DNA of 34,311 nt from Alteromonadaceae bacterium (lineage in GTDB: Bacteria; Pseudomonadota; Gammaproteobacteria; Enterobacterales; Alteromonadaceae): positions 1 to 34,311 of the forward strand of contig JALZUE010000072.1 in NCBI GenBank assembly GCA_023301705.1, given 5' to 3'. Below the pieces are notes generated by a model. It made no database searches. It was not told where the DNA came from and was given only the letters and a program-made list of their open reading frames with translations. Shown one piece after another: positions 27,900 to 34,311 of this stretch (the first letter of the stretch is position 1; the number at the start of each line of letters is the position of its first letter). The position numbers and the translations under genes were made by a program.

Positions 27900-27913
27900 A
27901 CATTTACAAATGT
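27900..27913. promoter_or_regulatory. Upstream hipB operator (palindrome)
   Basis: ACATTTACAAATGT is a 14-bp near-perfect palindrome. It differs from the box at 27952-27965 only in one central base. The 52-bp spacing is about five helical turns, which suits cooperative binding by HipB dimers. Confidence 0.6.
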
Positions 27914-27948
27914 ATTCGTTCGATAACATTACAAAAAGTAACTGAACA

Positions 27949-27977
27949 TTGACATTTATAAATGTCATCGATAATAG
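27949..27977 (+). promoter_or_regulatory. hipBA promoter overlapping the main operator
   Basis: A perfect -35 TTGACA (27949-27954), a 17-bp gap and TAATAG (27972-27977) as a weak -10 precede hipB. The 18-bp perfect palindrome TGACATTTATAAATGTCA (27950-27967) covers the -35 and spacer. A bound HipB would block RNA polymerase, the usual autoregulation of hipBA operons. A degenerate third box (ACATTATAAACT) lies at 27978-27989. Confidence 0.7.
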
Positions 27978-28001
27978 ACATTATAAACTTAGAGAACTCA
28001 A

Positions 28002-28307
28002 ATGAAGTCAGTTAACATCCAACATGTGCGAGATATAGGTGCTCTTGTGCGCCGCAGGCGCAAAATAATGCTGTTAGATCAAGCCGAGTTGGCCGAGCGC
28101 ATTGGCGTAAGCCGTGCTTGGATTATCAAAGTCGAAAAGGGACACCCAAATGCACAAGCAGGTTTAATCTTTGGTTTGTTTAACTATTTGGACATTTCCA
28201 TTGAAGCCCATTTTTCGACGAGAGTCAGGTCGAAAAGCATGAACTCCGAGATACTTGATAAAATTAAGGACCGAACAAGTTCTCCGGGGCAAAGAATAAA
28301 TGGATAA
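28002..28307 (+). CDS. hipB: HipB-like antitoxin, XRE-family DNA-binding protein
   Basis: 101 aa. A Cro/C1-type helix-turn-helix spans ~10-65: LVRRRRKIMLLDQAELAERIGVSRAWIIKVEKG, with the usual Q-AELAE-IGVSR-W--KVE pattern. It is followed by ALI-type residues (LIFGLFNYLDISIE) that normally form the dimer strand. The C-terminal tail SKSMNSEILDKIKDRT is charged. HipB neutralises HipA and represses the operon through the palindromes upstream. The hipA start at 28300 overlaps its end by 8 nt, so the two are translated together. Confidence 0.9.
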   Translation: MKSVNIQHVRDIGALVRRRRKIMLLDQAELAERIGVSRAWIIKVEKGHPNAQAGLIFGLFNYLDISIEAHFSTRVRSKSMNSEILDKIKDRTSSPGQRING

Positions 28308-29589
28308 TTCCCTGATTGTTCTACTAGATGGAGAACGTTGCGGCAGTCTCAAGCGTCTACGTGGTGGCATTGCGCAATTTACTTATGATGAAGATTGGTC
28401 CAAATTTCCTCTGTCACTTTCCATGCCCTTGGCTGGGTACCAATTCCGTGGAGAAACGGTTTCAAACTATTTCTGGGGGATATTATCCGACAATGCTCAT
28501 ATTTTAAAAGGATGGGCTCGAACTGCGCAAACATCCCACAATAATCTTTTTGGCCTGTTGGCCGAAGTCGGAGAGGACTGCGCCGGTGCTGTACAAGTGC
28601 TTACCGCTGAAAAATTGCATGGTATCGAACGACTTCCAAAGGATAGTATTAAATGGATCGACGAAGTTGAGATAGGGCAACGCCTTCAAGAATTAAATAA
28701 AGATCAAGCGGCCTGGCGTCGACCAACGGATCAAGGACGGCTCTCACTCGCTGGGGCACTCCGTAAGACCGCCTTTTTAAAACAAGGGGGACGCTGGGGC
28801 ATTCCGAGCGGTAAAATACCGACGACCCATATATTTAAACCCGAAATCCAAGGGCTTGATGGGCAATTGCTCGATGAACATATTTGCCTGAAACTCGCTA
28901 GGCATTTAAACTTAAATGCGGCTCATTCAGAAATAATAGATTTTAATGGTCAACGCGCAATTGTTGTCGAACGCTACGACAGATATCAGCGTTCTGATGG
29001 AACCTTTCAACGCATTCACCAAGAAGATATGTGCCAAGCTTTGGGAGTCCATCCTAACCTGAAATATCAAAATGCAGACGGAGGTAAAATAAAGGGGCCT
29101 AGTACAGAAGACATCATCCAACTTCTCAGGTCAGTTTCATCTGACCCCGCCGATGATGTTAAGAAATTCATTAAGTCCGTGATATTTAACTGGCTTATTG
29201 GAGGCACCGATGCACATGCTAAGAACTACTCCTTGTTAATTCTACCTAAGGGACAGATAGCCCTCGCCCCACTCTATGACATAAACTCAATATTACCCTT
29301 TTATGAGCACGAGCAGCGCAAACTCAAGCTTTCCATGAAAATAGGTAATAACTATGCAATTCACAAGATTACAGGTCGTGACTGGGCGAAGCTTGGTAAG
29401 GATTGCGGTGTCAAAATTTCAACTATCGAAACGTGGATGGAACTCATGAGCAGAGCCATTTTACCCACATTTGAGTATATTTCTAAAGACCTACGGGAAA
29501 ACGGGGTGGACCACCCCATTATTGACAATATGGCCCGGCTCATTGAGGCGAATATTGAAGCATGTTCTAAACAATTTGCTGATAAGTAA
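28300..29589 (+). CDS. hipA: HipA-family toxin serine/threonine kinase
   Basis: 429 aa, intact, normal family length. HipA_N domain (~5-100), then the kinase: SLAGALRKTAF (149-159, the P-loop-like SLxGAxxK signature with K156), HIFKP with Lys180, VERYDR (223-228), the catalytic loop GGTDAHAKNYSLL with D304, H306, K308 and N309, and LYDINS with metal-binding D327. Glu-tRNA synthetase or another translation factor is the usual target, inferred from the family. The overlapping hipB should keep it silent. Adjacent to the integrase, it may stabilise the island by addiction. Confidence 0.92.
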   Translation: MDNSLIVLLDGERCGSLKRLRGGIAQFTYDEDWSKFPLSLSMPLAGYQFRGETVSNYFWGILSDNAHILKGWARTAQTSHNNLFGLLAEVGEDCAGAVQVLTAEKLHGIERLPKDSIKWIDEVEIGQRLQELNKDQAAWRRPTDQGRLSLAGALRKTAFLKQGGRWGIPSGKIPTTHIFKPEIQGLDGQLLDEHICLKLARHLNLNAAHSEIIDFNGQRAIVVERYDRYQRSDGTFQRIHQEDMCQALGVHPNLKYQNADGGKIKGPSTEDIIQLLRSVSSDPADDVKKFIKSVIFNWLIGGTDAHAKNYSLLILPKGQIALAPLYDINSILPFYEHEQRKLKLSMKIGNNYAIHKITGRDWAKLGKDCGVKISTIETWMELMSRAILPTFEYISKDLRENGVDHPIIDNMARLIEANIEACSKQFADK

Positions 29590-29735
29590 CTCAACAAATG
29601 TATGGACAGTTAAGCCTATGAAGCCCGATGTTAACAGGCACAAGAGACCTATATGCTGATTTTGAAAAATATTGGGACATTCAAAGACGCATTTTAGAGC
29701 TCCAGAGCATTAAACTCATCAACCGCCTATGTAGT

Positions 29736-30953
29736 CTATTTTTTTGCCAAATCTAATAAATACGCAGCCCATGCATCCAATGCTTCTCTCTTCTCTTCCT
29801 TCCAATCATGGCGCTGATAGATTGCGACAATGCCCGATACTGAACCAGATTTATGATTTAAAATCGCTTCGGTCACTTCTAGACGAACACCCATTTTTTG
29901 AAGGCCCGTCGCGCAGGTCCGCCGAAAGTCATGTAGAACAACACCACCATCAAGTCCCAACTGTTTCCTCGCCCGCGACCAGGCTCGCGTGAGGGCCTTT
30001 TGATCTATTGGTTTGCTTCTATTTACCGGTGATGAGAAAATGTAATCAGAGTTTCCTGCGTGAGGTATAGCTTCCTGTATCGAATCTATGGCTAAATCTG
30101 AAAGTGGTACGTCATGTGGGCGTTTATTTTTTGTCCATTCTTTGGGTAACGACCATATTTTTTCTGATAAATTTAACTCTTGCTGAGACATGTGTGCGAC
30201 CTCTGCCCGCCTTTGACCTGTTACTAACGCCAGCTTCAAAGCAATTTTAACCGGCGGAGATAGGTTGGAAACTGCATCTATCTCTCTCCAGAAGGTGGTG
30301 ACTTCTTCATCTGTTAAAAATCGATCACGTGGATTTTCTGCATAAGGCATCTTCAGCGCCATCATTGGGCTTACCGAAAGATAATCTAATGCAACACCAT
30401 GATTGAGGATTTGCCTTAAAAGTGCGTGTGTTCGGTTCGCTGTAGTCTGCCGACCAGAAATGCCATCACCTATGGTAAGAACAAGTCGGCTAATTCGAGC
30501 TTTGGTTAGTTCATTAATATCTAAAGATCCAAGTCTTGGGCTGATCTGTTTAATCCATAGCTCATTCTCATAAGCTACAGACCTTTTTGCTTCGCCCTGG
30601 CTCGCGCGGTAACTTAACCAAAGGTCTTCAAAGGTTCTAATATCGCGAGCTTGCTCAAACTTACGGGCATCTTGCTTTTCCTTCGCAGGGTCATCTCCCT
30701 TAGAAACATCTGCCAATATACCACGCGCTAAGTCTCTTGCATCCTTGAGACCTACACCTGTTTTATTTCCAAACTGCCCTAGAGTTATGCATCTCTGTTT
30801 ACCCAGATGAGTTCTGTAACGAAATGTCCAAGTCTTACGGCCATTTGAGGTCACGCGGATTGATAAACCCGGTACGCCTCCCTCATCGGGAACATCATAC
30901 CTTTTATCTTGCCCTTTTAGAGCCAATATAGTCTGGTTAGTCAGTCGTTTCAT
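29736..30953 (-). CDS. P4-type tyrosine integrase of island A
   Basis: 405 aa, intact. The N-terminal DUF4102-type arm-binding domain (~1-90: LSIRVTSNGRKTWTFRYR) is followed by a SAM-like core-binding domain (~105-200) and a catalytic domain. The catalytic residues read TGQRRAE (R248), WTKNKRPHDVPLS (Lys ~275), HDFRRT (H341, R344), ILNHKSG (H367) and the nucleophile in AIYQRHD (Y379). It would recombine the tRNA-Thr 3' end. Located just inside attR and transcribed inward, with its start close to the arm repeats, so it probably regulates itself. Confidence 0.95.
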   Translation of the reverse strand: MKRLTNQTILALKGQDKRYDVPDEGGVPGLSIRVTSNGRKTWTFRYRTHLGKQRCITLGQFGNKTGVGLKDARDLARGILADVSKGDDPAKEKQDARKFEQARDIRTFEDLWLSYRASQGEAKRSVAYENELWIKQISPRLGSLDINELTKARISRLVLTIGDGISGRQTTANRTHALLRQILNHGVALDYLSVSPMMALKMPYAENPRDRFLTDEEVTTFWREIDAVSNLSPPVKIALKLALVTGQRRAEVAHMSQQELNLSEKIWSLPKEWTKNKRPHDVPLSDLAIDSIQEAIPHAGNSDYIFSSPVNRSKPIDQKALTRAWSRARKQLGLDGGVVLHDFRRTCATGLQKMGVRLEVTEAILNHKSGSVSGIVAIYQRHDWKEEKREALDAWAAYLLDLAKK

Positions 30954-30980
30954 TTACAATGCTCTGTGACCCGAAGGCTC

Positions 30981-31003
30981 TGGGGTCACACTGGGGTCAC
31001 AAA
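30981..31003 (+). repeat. Tandem 11-bp motif near right end, upstream of integrase
   Basis: Identical to 137-159: two copies of TGGGGTCACA(C/A) in tandem. It sits 28 bp upstream of the integrase start. An inverted copy of the core (TGTGACCC, ~30965-30972) lies even closer to it. The likely role is integrase arm binding and repression of the int promoter. Confidence 0.6.
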
Positions 31004-31118
31004 AACAACGCGCTCCAATGAAATCCAATAATCACCAATGAGTGTATTTACCTATATATTACAATGACTTATATCATTTAATACGGTTCAATGAAACCCT
31101 GTAAAAAGGGGTATTTTT

Positions 31119-31169
31119 TGATTTGTAATCAGGGGGTCCGCGGTTCAAGTCCGTGTGGGCACCATTTTC
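31119..31169 (+). repeat. attR of island A (also left boundary of the older insertion)
   Basis: Direct copy of 27-79, from the tRNA anticodon stem through ACCATTTTC, with two Gs fewer in the acceptor part (GGG versus GGGGG). It lacks the tRNA 5' half, so no functional tRNA is here. It borders the second integrase region on its other side. Confidence 0.9.
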
Positions 31170-31299
31170 CTATCATAGCAAGTTGCGTAAGTCTCTGAAA
31201 AGTCTCGGAAAATCCCTCTTTCCTGTACTTTCCACACGGTAACTCGCGCGATTTGCCTCACTTCTTGCCTTACAAAAGGCGGACGCAGGAGATGGCAGT

Positions 31300-32673
31300 A
31301 TGAAAGCGATTAGGCGGCCCGACCAATACCTACGGTTACGCGGTGATATTTGGCATTACGTGCGGCGAGTGCCCAAGGCAGTCAGCCACATAGACGACCG
31401 CACTTTGATATACCGTTCCCTTGATACGGATAGCCGCAAGGTTGCGCGGCAGCGGCGAGACATATGCGCCGATGCGGATGAACATCGCTGGCATGAAATC
31501 ACGCCGAGCCGTTTTACCTCAACACAGAGAGAGGCCAGCTACCGCGAAGTTAGCCAACACGCCCGCTCGCTGGGGTTCAACTAGAGCCGATGGACAGCCT
31601 TATTTCACGCGATACCGTCACGGATTTGTTGCACCGCTTGCAGGCATTGGGGCCGTTAAAAGAAGCCGCGCAGCCCAAGGAAGAGCAGGACGCAGACGCC
31701 TTACTAGGTGTTGCCAAGACGCCTTCTGCTACCATCGCGCAAGCTATGGACTTATACTTATCCGAGATCGTCGCCGACGAACTCGCTAGTAAATCACCGG
31801 AACAGGTGAACAACTTTTCTAAGATTAAACGCCGCGCCGTGGCGAACTTCGTCAATATAAACGGCAATATAGATATGCGGGATATTACCCGCGAACACGC
31901 CCACGCCGTACGAAAATTCTGGCATGAGCGCATCCACCCAAAGGACGACTCCAAGCCTATGAGCGGTAGCAGCGGTAACAAAGGCTTAGGCAGTTTGCGT
32001 AAACTCTACCGCCGTTACTTCGAGCATATAGGCGAAGAAGAGCGCGAAAACCCTTTCCGCAACATGCGCTTCAAGGATAAAATTTTAACCAAGGTCATGC
32101 CCTTTAAGGACGATTGGTCAGGTCACGCATACTCGCGCCAGATGTTTTTGAAGGCCTCAATCGACAAGGCGCACTCTCTGTATGGCCTTGATTGACACAG
32201 GATGCAGACCAAGTGAGCTGGCGAATATCACGCCAGAGAACATAAAGCTGGACACCGAGGTTCCGCATATCCGCATCCGCCCAACGAAAGATAGAGAGCT
32301 TAAATCAGGCGCATCTGTCCGCGACATTCCGCTTGTAGGGGTTGCACTCGAAGCTATACGGCAATCCCCGAACGGCTTTCCGCATTATCGAGACCGTAGC
32401 TATTTACTAAGCGCGTCGCTTACAAAAGCGTTCAAAGCGAGAGAGCTGTTCCCGACCAAACAGCACCGTATTTACAGCTTTCGGCATAGCTTTGAGAGCC
32501 GTATGTTAGAGGCTGGATTAGACTTTGGATTGCGCTGCACATTGATGGGACACCGCAACCCACGACCTGAATATGGGGATGGCGGCTCGCTTGCTTACCG
32601 TCGTGAAGAGCTGTTGAAGATAGCCCACCCCGTCAGTGACGAGCTATTACAGAGCTATCCATTTAGGGGCTGA
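31300..32673 (+). pseudogene. DUF6538-type tyrosine integrase, two frameshifts
   Basis: About 455 aa if repaired. Start ATG 31300 with MKAIRRPDQYLRLRGDIWHY, the DUF6538 N-terminal arm domain. One missing base at TAG (~31581-31583) would change LGFN-stop into LGFNYEPMDSL and continue through the core-binding domain (THAHAV-type helices, SLRKLYRRYFEHI). A second break (~32180-32183) leads into the catalytic domain: ALIDTGCRPSELA (Arg), PTKDRELKSGASVRDIPL (Lys), YSFRHSFESRM (H to Y at the first position, Arg kept), LMGHRNPRPEYGDGG (His and probable Tyr). It is the integrase of island B and probably inactive. Confidence 0.85.
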
Positions 32674-32683
32674 AAATATCGGC

Positions 32684-32917
32684 TTATGCAGCTTTGTCGG
32701 CATCCGATAGGAGCGAGGCAAGCAAAGCCTCGCGATCGTCAAGCGCGTCATACTCTTGCTTAAGACGCTCCAAAACAGGCCAGTATTTTAGGCCGTATCG
32801 CTGAACGAGTTGAGCTGCGATAGTCATGCCACGTTTAATATCAGCGCGGGATGGGGCTTCTGTTGGGGTGTTTTTTGATATGTTTTGGGCTTTATCCACG
32901 CATAGATTATATCGCAT
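32684..32917 (-). CDS. Small conserved protein, 77 aa
   Basis: SRADIKRGMTIAAQLVQRYGLKYWPVLERLKQEYDALDDREALLASLL matches, from memory, a small uncharacterised helical protein common in alphaproteobacterial genomes and islands; I know no function. The ATG at 32917 has no clear ribosome site. Related proteins tend to begin just before SKNTPTEAPSR, where this copy has ATA rather than ATG, so the 77-aa start may be an adaptation or an artefact. Convergent with integrase B, ending 11 bp from it. Confidence 0.6.
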   Translation of the reverse strand: MRYNLCVDKAQNISKNTPTEAPSRADIKRGMTIAAQLVQRYGLKYWPVLERLKQEYDALDDREALLASLLSDADKAA

Positions 32918-33091
32918 CTACTACGTCTTTTTGCGAAGAAAAGAGTTGAATAATTTGGGTGTTGCGGGTCAAGCAATGACGCCGAACGCAGACACCTTAC
33001 TTGTAAAAGACCGAAGTAACTTTAATTCGATATCCTAATTAGGCTGCGATCTTTAGAGTCCCTAATATCCACCTAAGAGTCTACTGATTAA

Positions 33092-33117
33092 AAAAGGGCC
33101 ACTATTGTGGCCCTTTT
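33092..33117. terminator. Bidirectional rho-independent terminator
   Basis: AAAAGGGCCAC-TATT-GTGGCCCTTTT is an 11-bp perfect stem with A- and T-tracts on both sides. It could terminate transcription in either direction between the small 77-aa gene and the genes to its right. Confidence 0.8.
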
Positions 33118-33119
33118 CT

Positions 33120-33497
33120 ATCTTTGTTAGCTGGACAGCTACGAAAGAACTCACCTCATTTACAAATAGATATAAGAATGCAGACTCAAGAGGACCTATT
33201 TTTGAGAAGGGACGCCTTCAACCTTTAAAATCGCTGCAAAGGGAGCGAGCTGCTGCGGTTGATTCTGGAAAGATTAAGACCTTACGAAAGGCTGGTGTCC
33301 AAGGAACGGTCGAAAGGCTAGTGAAATATCCTGAAATGAAAAAGACTTCTACTAAGAAGCGCATAAGTTATCTTGCTGAAAAGGCCGAAATTAAGGAGGT
33401 AGAACGTTTCCTTAGTATGGAGGACGCTGACCTCAAAGACATAGGGCGTGAAACTTTTGATCGATCATTAAGAGACGCTAGGAGCTTTGACGAGTGA
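33120..33497 (+). pseudogene. Truncated helical protein of unknown function
   Basis: Open frame with a credible helical, basic sequence (ERAAAVDSGKIKTLRKAGVQGTVERL, then AEKAEIKEVERFL), but its only early start (TTG 33105) lies inside the terminator hairpin. No ATG, GTG or TTG with a ribosome site is available before mid-frame. The 5' end of the gene seems to be missing. Its stop overlaps the next gene's GTG start (GTGA), so the two were an operon. Confidence 0.45.
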
Positions 33498-34040
33498 GCA
33501 GCGGATCAGATGTAGATTACGAATTAAGGCCAGCAAAAGGTTTGGATCGTAAGATCTTCCTTGACCTTCTGTCTCGTTATCAGCGCTGGGTCCCCTTAGA
33601 TGGGGCTGTTTATATTTCGATGGGCGGATACCCTATGTCAGACCATAGGGTGATCTATCGACGTTTCGGCTTAGAACATCTGATTTCAATCGACGGAGAA
33701 AAACATGTGGTGGACCGTCAACGTTTCAACAAGCCAACAGAAAAAACAAAATGCCTACACCTTTGATCAAATATATTGATTGAGAACTTCGACGAAATTC
33801 TCAGTGAAAATGAAATTCCAGATACCGCTACGCGAGTTGTTTGGATGGACTTTACCGAACCCAATAAACTATCTGATCAGCTTTCACAATTTGAAAAGGT
33901 TAGTTCTTGCTGATGAGGAGGTTGATATAGTCGAACGCTTGGGTTTCTCTAAATTTGGTGCCACGGATGCCAAGACATATTTTGAGGACTTTAAAGAATT
34001 TTCGAGGTTTTACCCCAATCATGCAGTTGTTGAATATTGA
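33494..34040 (+). pseudogene. Unknown Rossmann-like protein (methyltransferase-like), stop plus frameshift
   Basis: Starts at GTG 33494 (GTGA overlap with the previous gene). The sequence YELRPAKGLDRKIFLDLL, then YISMGGYPMSDHRVIYRRFGLEHLISIDGE and later TRVVWMDFTEP, resembles an uncharacterised O-methyltransferase-like family: glycine-rich strand, acidic strand end, and a VVW-D strand. An in-frame TGA at 33764-33766 interrupts it; CGA would read Arg, so a C-to-T change is likely. The same frame is open to ~33920. One extra G at ~33897 then shifts to the frame that ends at 34040 with EEVDIVERLGF. The family call is tentative, but the disruption is clear. Confidence 0.55.
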
Positions 34041-34153
34041 TAACTTAGTAGTTGAGGCTTGCCTAACAAATAGCCTTTTTTTTCTGCCTCACAAACGTCT
34101 TGCGCTAACGCCTAAATCATTGTAATCATTAAACATTCAGGACGATGGGCACC

Positions 34154-34171
34154 CCGTGTGGGGGCACCATT
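34154..34171 (+). repeat. Third copy of the tRNA-Thr 3' end (18 bp)
   Basis: CCGTGTGGGGGCACCATT is identical to 59-76 of the window, covering the end of the T stem, acceptor strand, discriminator and CCA. It has the five-G form, unlike attR of island A. It is probably the outer att of an older insertion. Confidence 0.65.
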
Positions 34172-34217
34172 ACACTACCTTTTCAATCTAATATGTTATT
34201 GAAAAGGCTCAACTTTG

Positions 34218-34311
34218 GGCTTTGTCACGTTAATGCCAGTTTTCAAACAATCCGCTAAGCTCACGCGATGAAAACCTCAATCTACAGCCGTCACCGCTTC
34301 CATCCAGACAT
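34218..34311 (+). mobile_element. Left end of an IS6-family insertion sequence (runs off window)
   Basis: GGCTTTGTCAC at 34218-34228 resembles the terminal inverted repeat of IS6-family elements (GGCTnTGTCGC type). An ATG at 34268, 40 bp inside, encodes MKTSIYSRHRFHPD, which matches the conserved start of IS6-type DDE transposases (..YKRHRFPPEII). Only 14 codons are in the window. Confidence 0.65.
34268..34311 (+). CDS. IS6-family transposase, 5' end only
   Basis: Fourteen complete codons, MKTSIYSRHRFHPD, with the -RHRF-P- pattern of IS6-family transposases. The rest lies outside the window, so catalytic residues cannot be checked. No separate promoter is obvious; IS6 elements often carry one in their left end. 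Confidence 0.65.
   Translation, partial: MKTSIYSRHRFHPD

Larger units (their letters stand above)
28..31169. mobile_element. Genomic island A, integrated in tRNA-Thr (about 31 kb)
   Basis: The tRNA 3' half at 27-79 is repeated in direct orientation at 31119-31169. An intact tyrosine integrase transcribed inward sits 166 bp inside the right copy. A tandem 11-bp motif occurs just inside both ends (137-159 and 30981-31003), as expected for integrase arm sites. The cargo is restriction/helicase genes, a type II toxin-antitoxin pair and unknown proteins. No conjugation or phage structural genes are seen, so it resembles a defence-type integrative element that may depend on helpers for transfer. 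Several cargo genes are frameshifted. Confidence 0.88.
31170..34171. mobile_element. Remnant island B, tandem to island A at the same tRNA site
   Basis: Its own (frameshifted) integrase lies at the left end and an 18-bp copy of the tRNA 3' end at 34154-34171 at the right. Only about 3 kb remains, with small unknown genes. This fits an older, largely deleted insertion, later separated from the tRNA by island A. Confidence 0.6.

Noticed and set aside
31096-31119. ACCC....GGGT hairpin followed by TATTTTTT just before attR, possible terminator
   Set aside because: The stem is only 4 bp with a 9-nt loop; too weak to call.
1-34311. CRISPR arrays
   Set aside because: No regularly spaced direct repeats of 23-40 bp were seen; the only repeats are the att copies and the tandem 11-bp motif.

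Overview
The window is an accessory region in what is probably an alphaproteobacterium. The clues are the DUF6538-type integrase, the small 'ADIKRGM..AAQLVQRYG..YWPV' protein and the moderately AT-rich base use; the genus cannot be fixed from this sequence. It opens inside a tRNA-Thr(UGU) gene whose 3' half recurs at 31119-31169. An intact P4-type tyrosine integrase (29736-30953) lies just inside that second copy. Positions ~28-31169 are therefore one ~31 kb integrative element in tRNA-Thr. A third, 18-bp copy of the tRNA 3' end lies at 34154-34171, beyond a second, frameshifted integrase (31300-32673). This suggests two islands stacked at the same tRNA. The window ends in the first codons of an IS6-family transposase.

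Left part of island A (711-11592): a tightly packed six-gene operon on the minus strand. In transcription order it encodes a ~1000-aa type III Res-like DEAH helicase/nuclease, a PD-(D/E)XK protein, a type III Mod-like adenine methyltransferase, a GIY-YIG protein, a ComEC-like metallo-beta-lactamase-fold protein, and a RelE-like/UvrD-type helicase fusion. Junctions overlap by 1-4 nt or have a 6-nt gap. It looks like an enlarged type III-like restriction or defence operon and is the best candidate for a poorly described system. Next comes a convergent pair: a UvrD-family helicase (plus) and a giant GHKL(Hsp90-like)-ATPase/DExH helicase (minus). Both are disrupted.

Middle part (17.5-25.3 kb): remnants (two Sel1-repeat scraps, a piece resembling an IS30 transposase start), a small unknown gene behind a strikingly structured leader, an exported ankyrin-like protein, a TM0106-type nuclease broken by two frameshifts, an intact EEP-family nuclease/phosphatase, an unknown membrane protein and an AlpA-like regulator. 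Right part (25.3-31.2 kb): a broken secreted metzincin-like metalloprotease, a decayed small membrane protein, a well-preserved hipBA toxin-antitoxin operon with two matching palindromic operators, and the integrase.

A recurring theme is single-base frameshifts and nonsense codons in otherwise well-conserved genes (mod, uvrD, GHKL-helicase, TM0106 nuclease, metzincin, second integrase, 33.5-34.0 kb gene). Integrase A, hipBA, the EEP gene and several long genes remain open. Either the island is decaying while its mobility and addiction modules are kept, or the assembly carries uncorrected indels. The sequence alone cannot decide.
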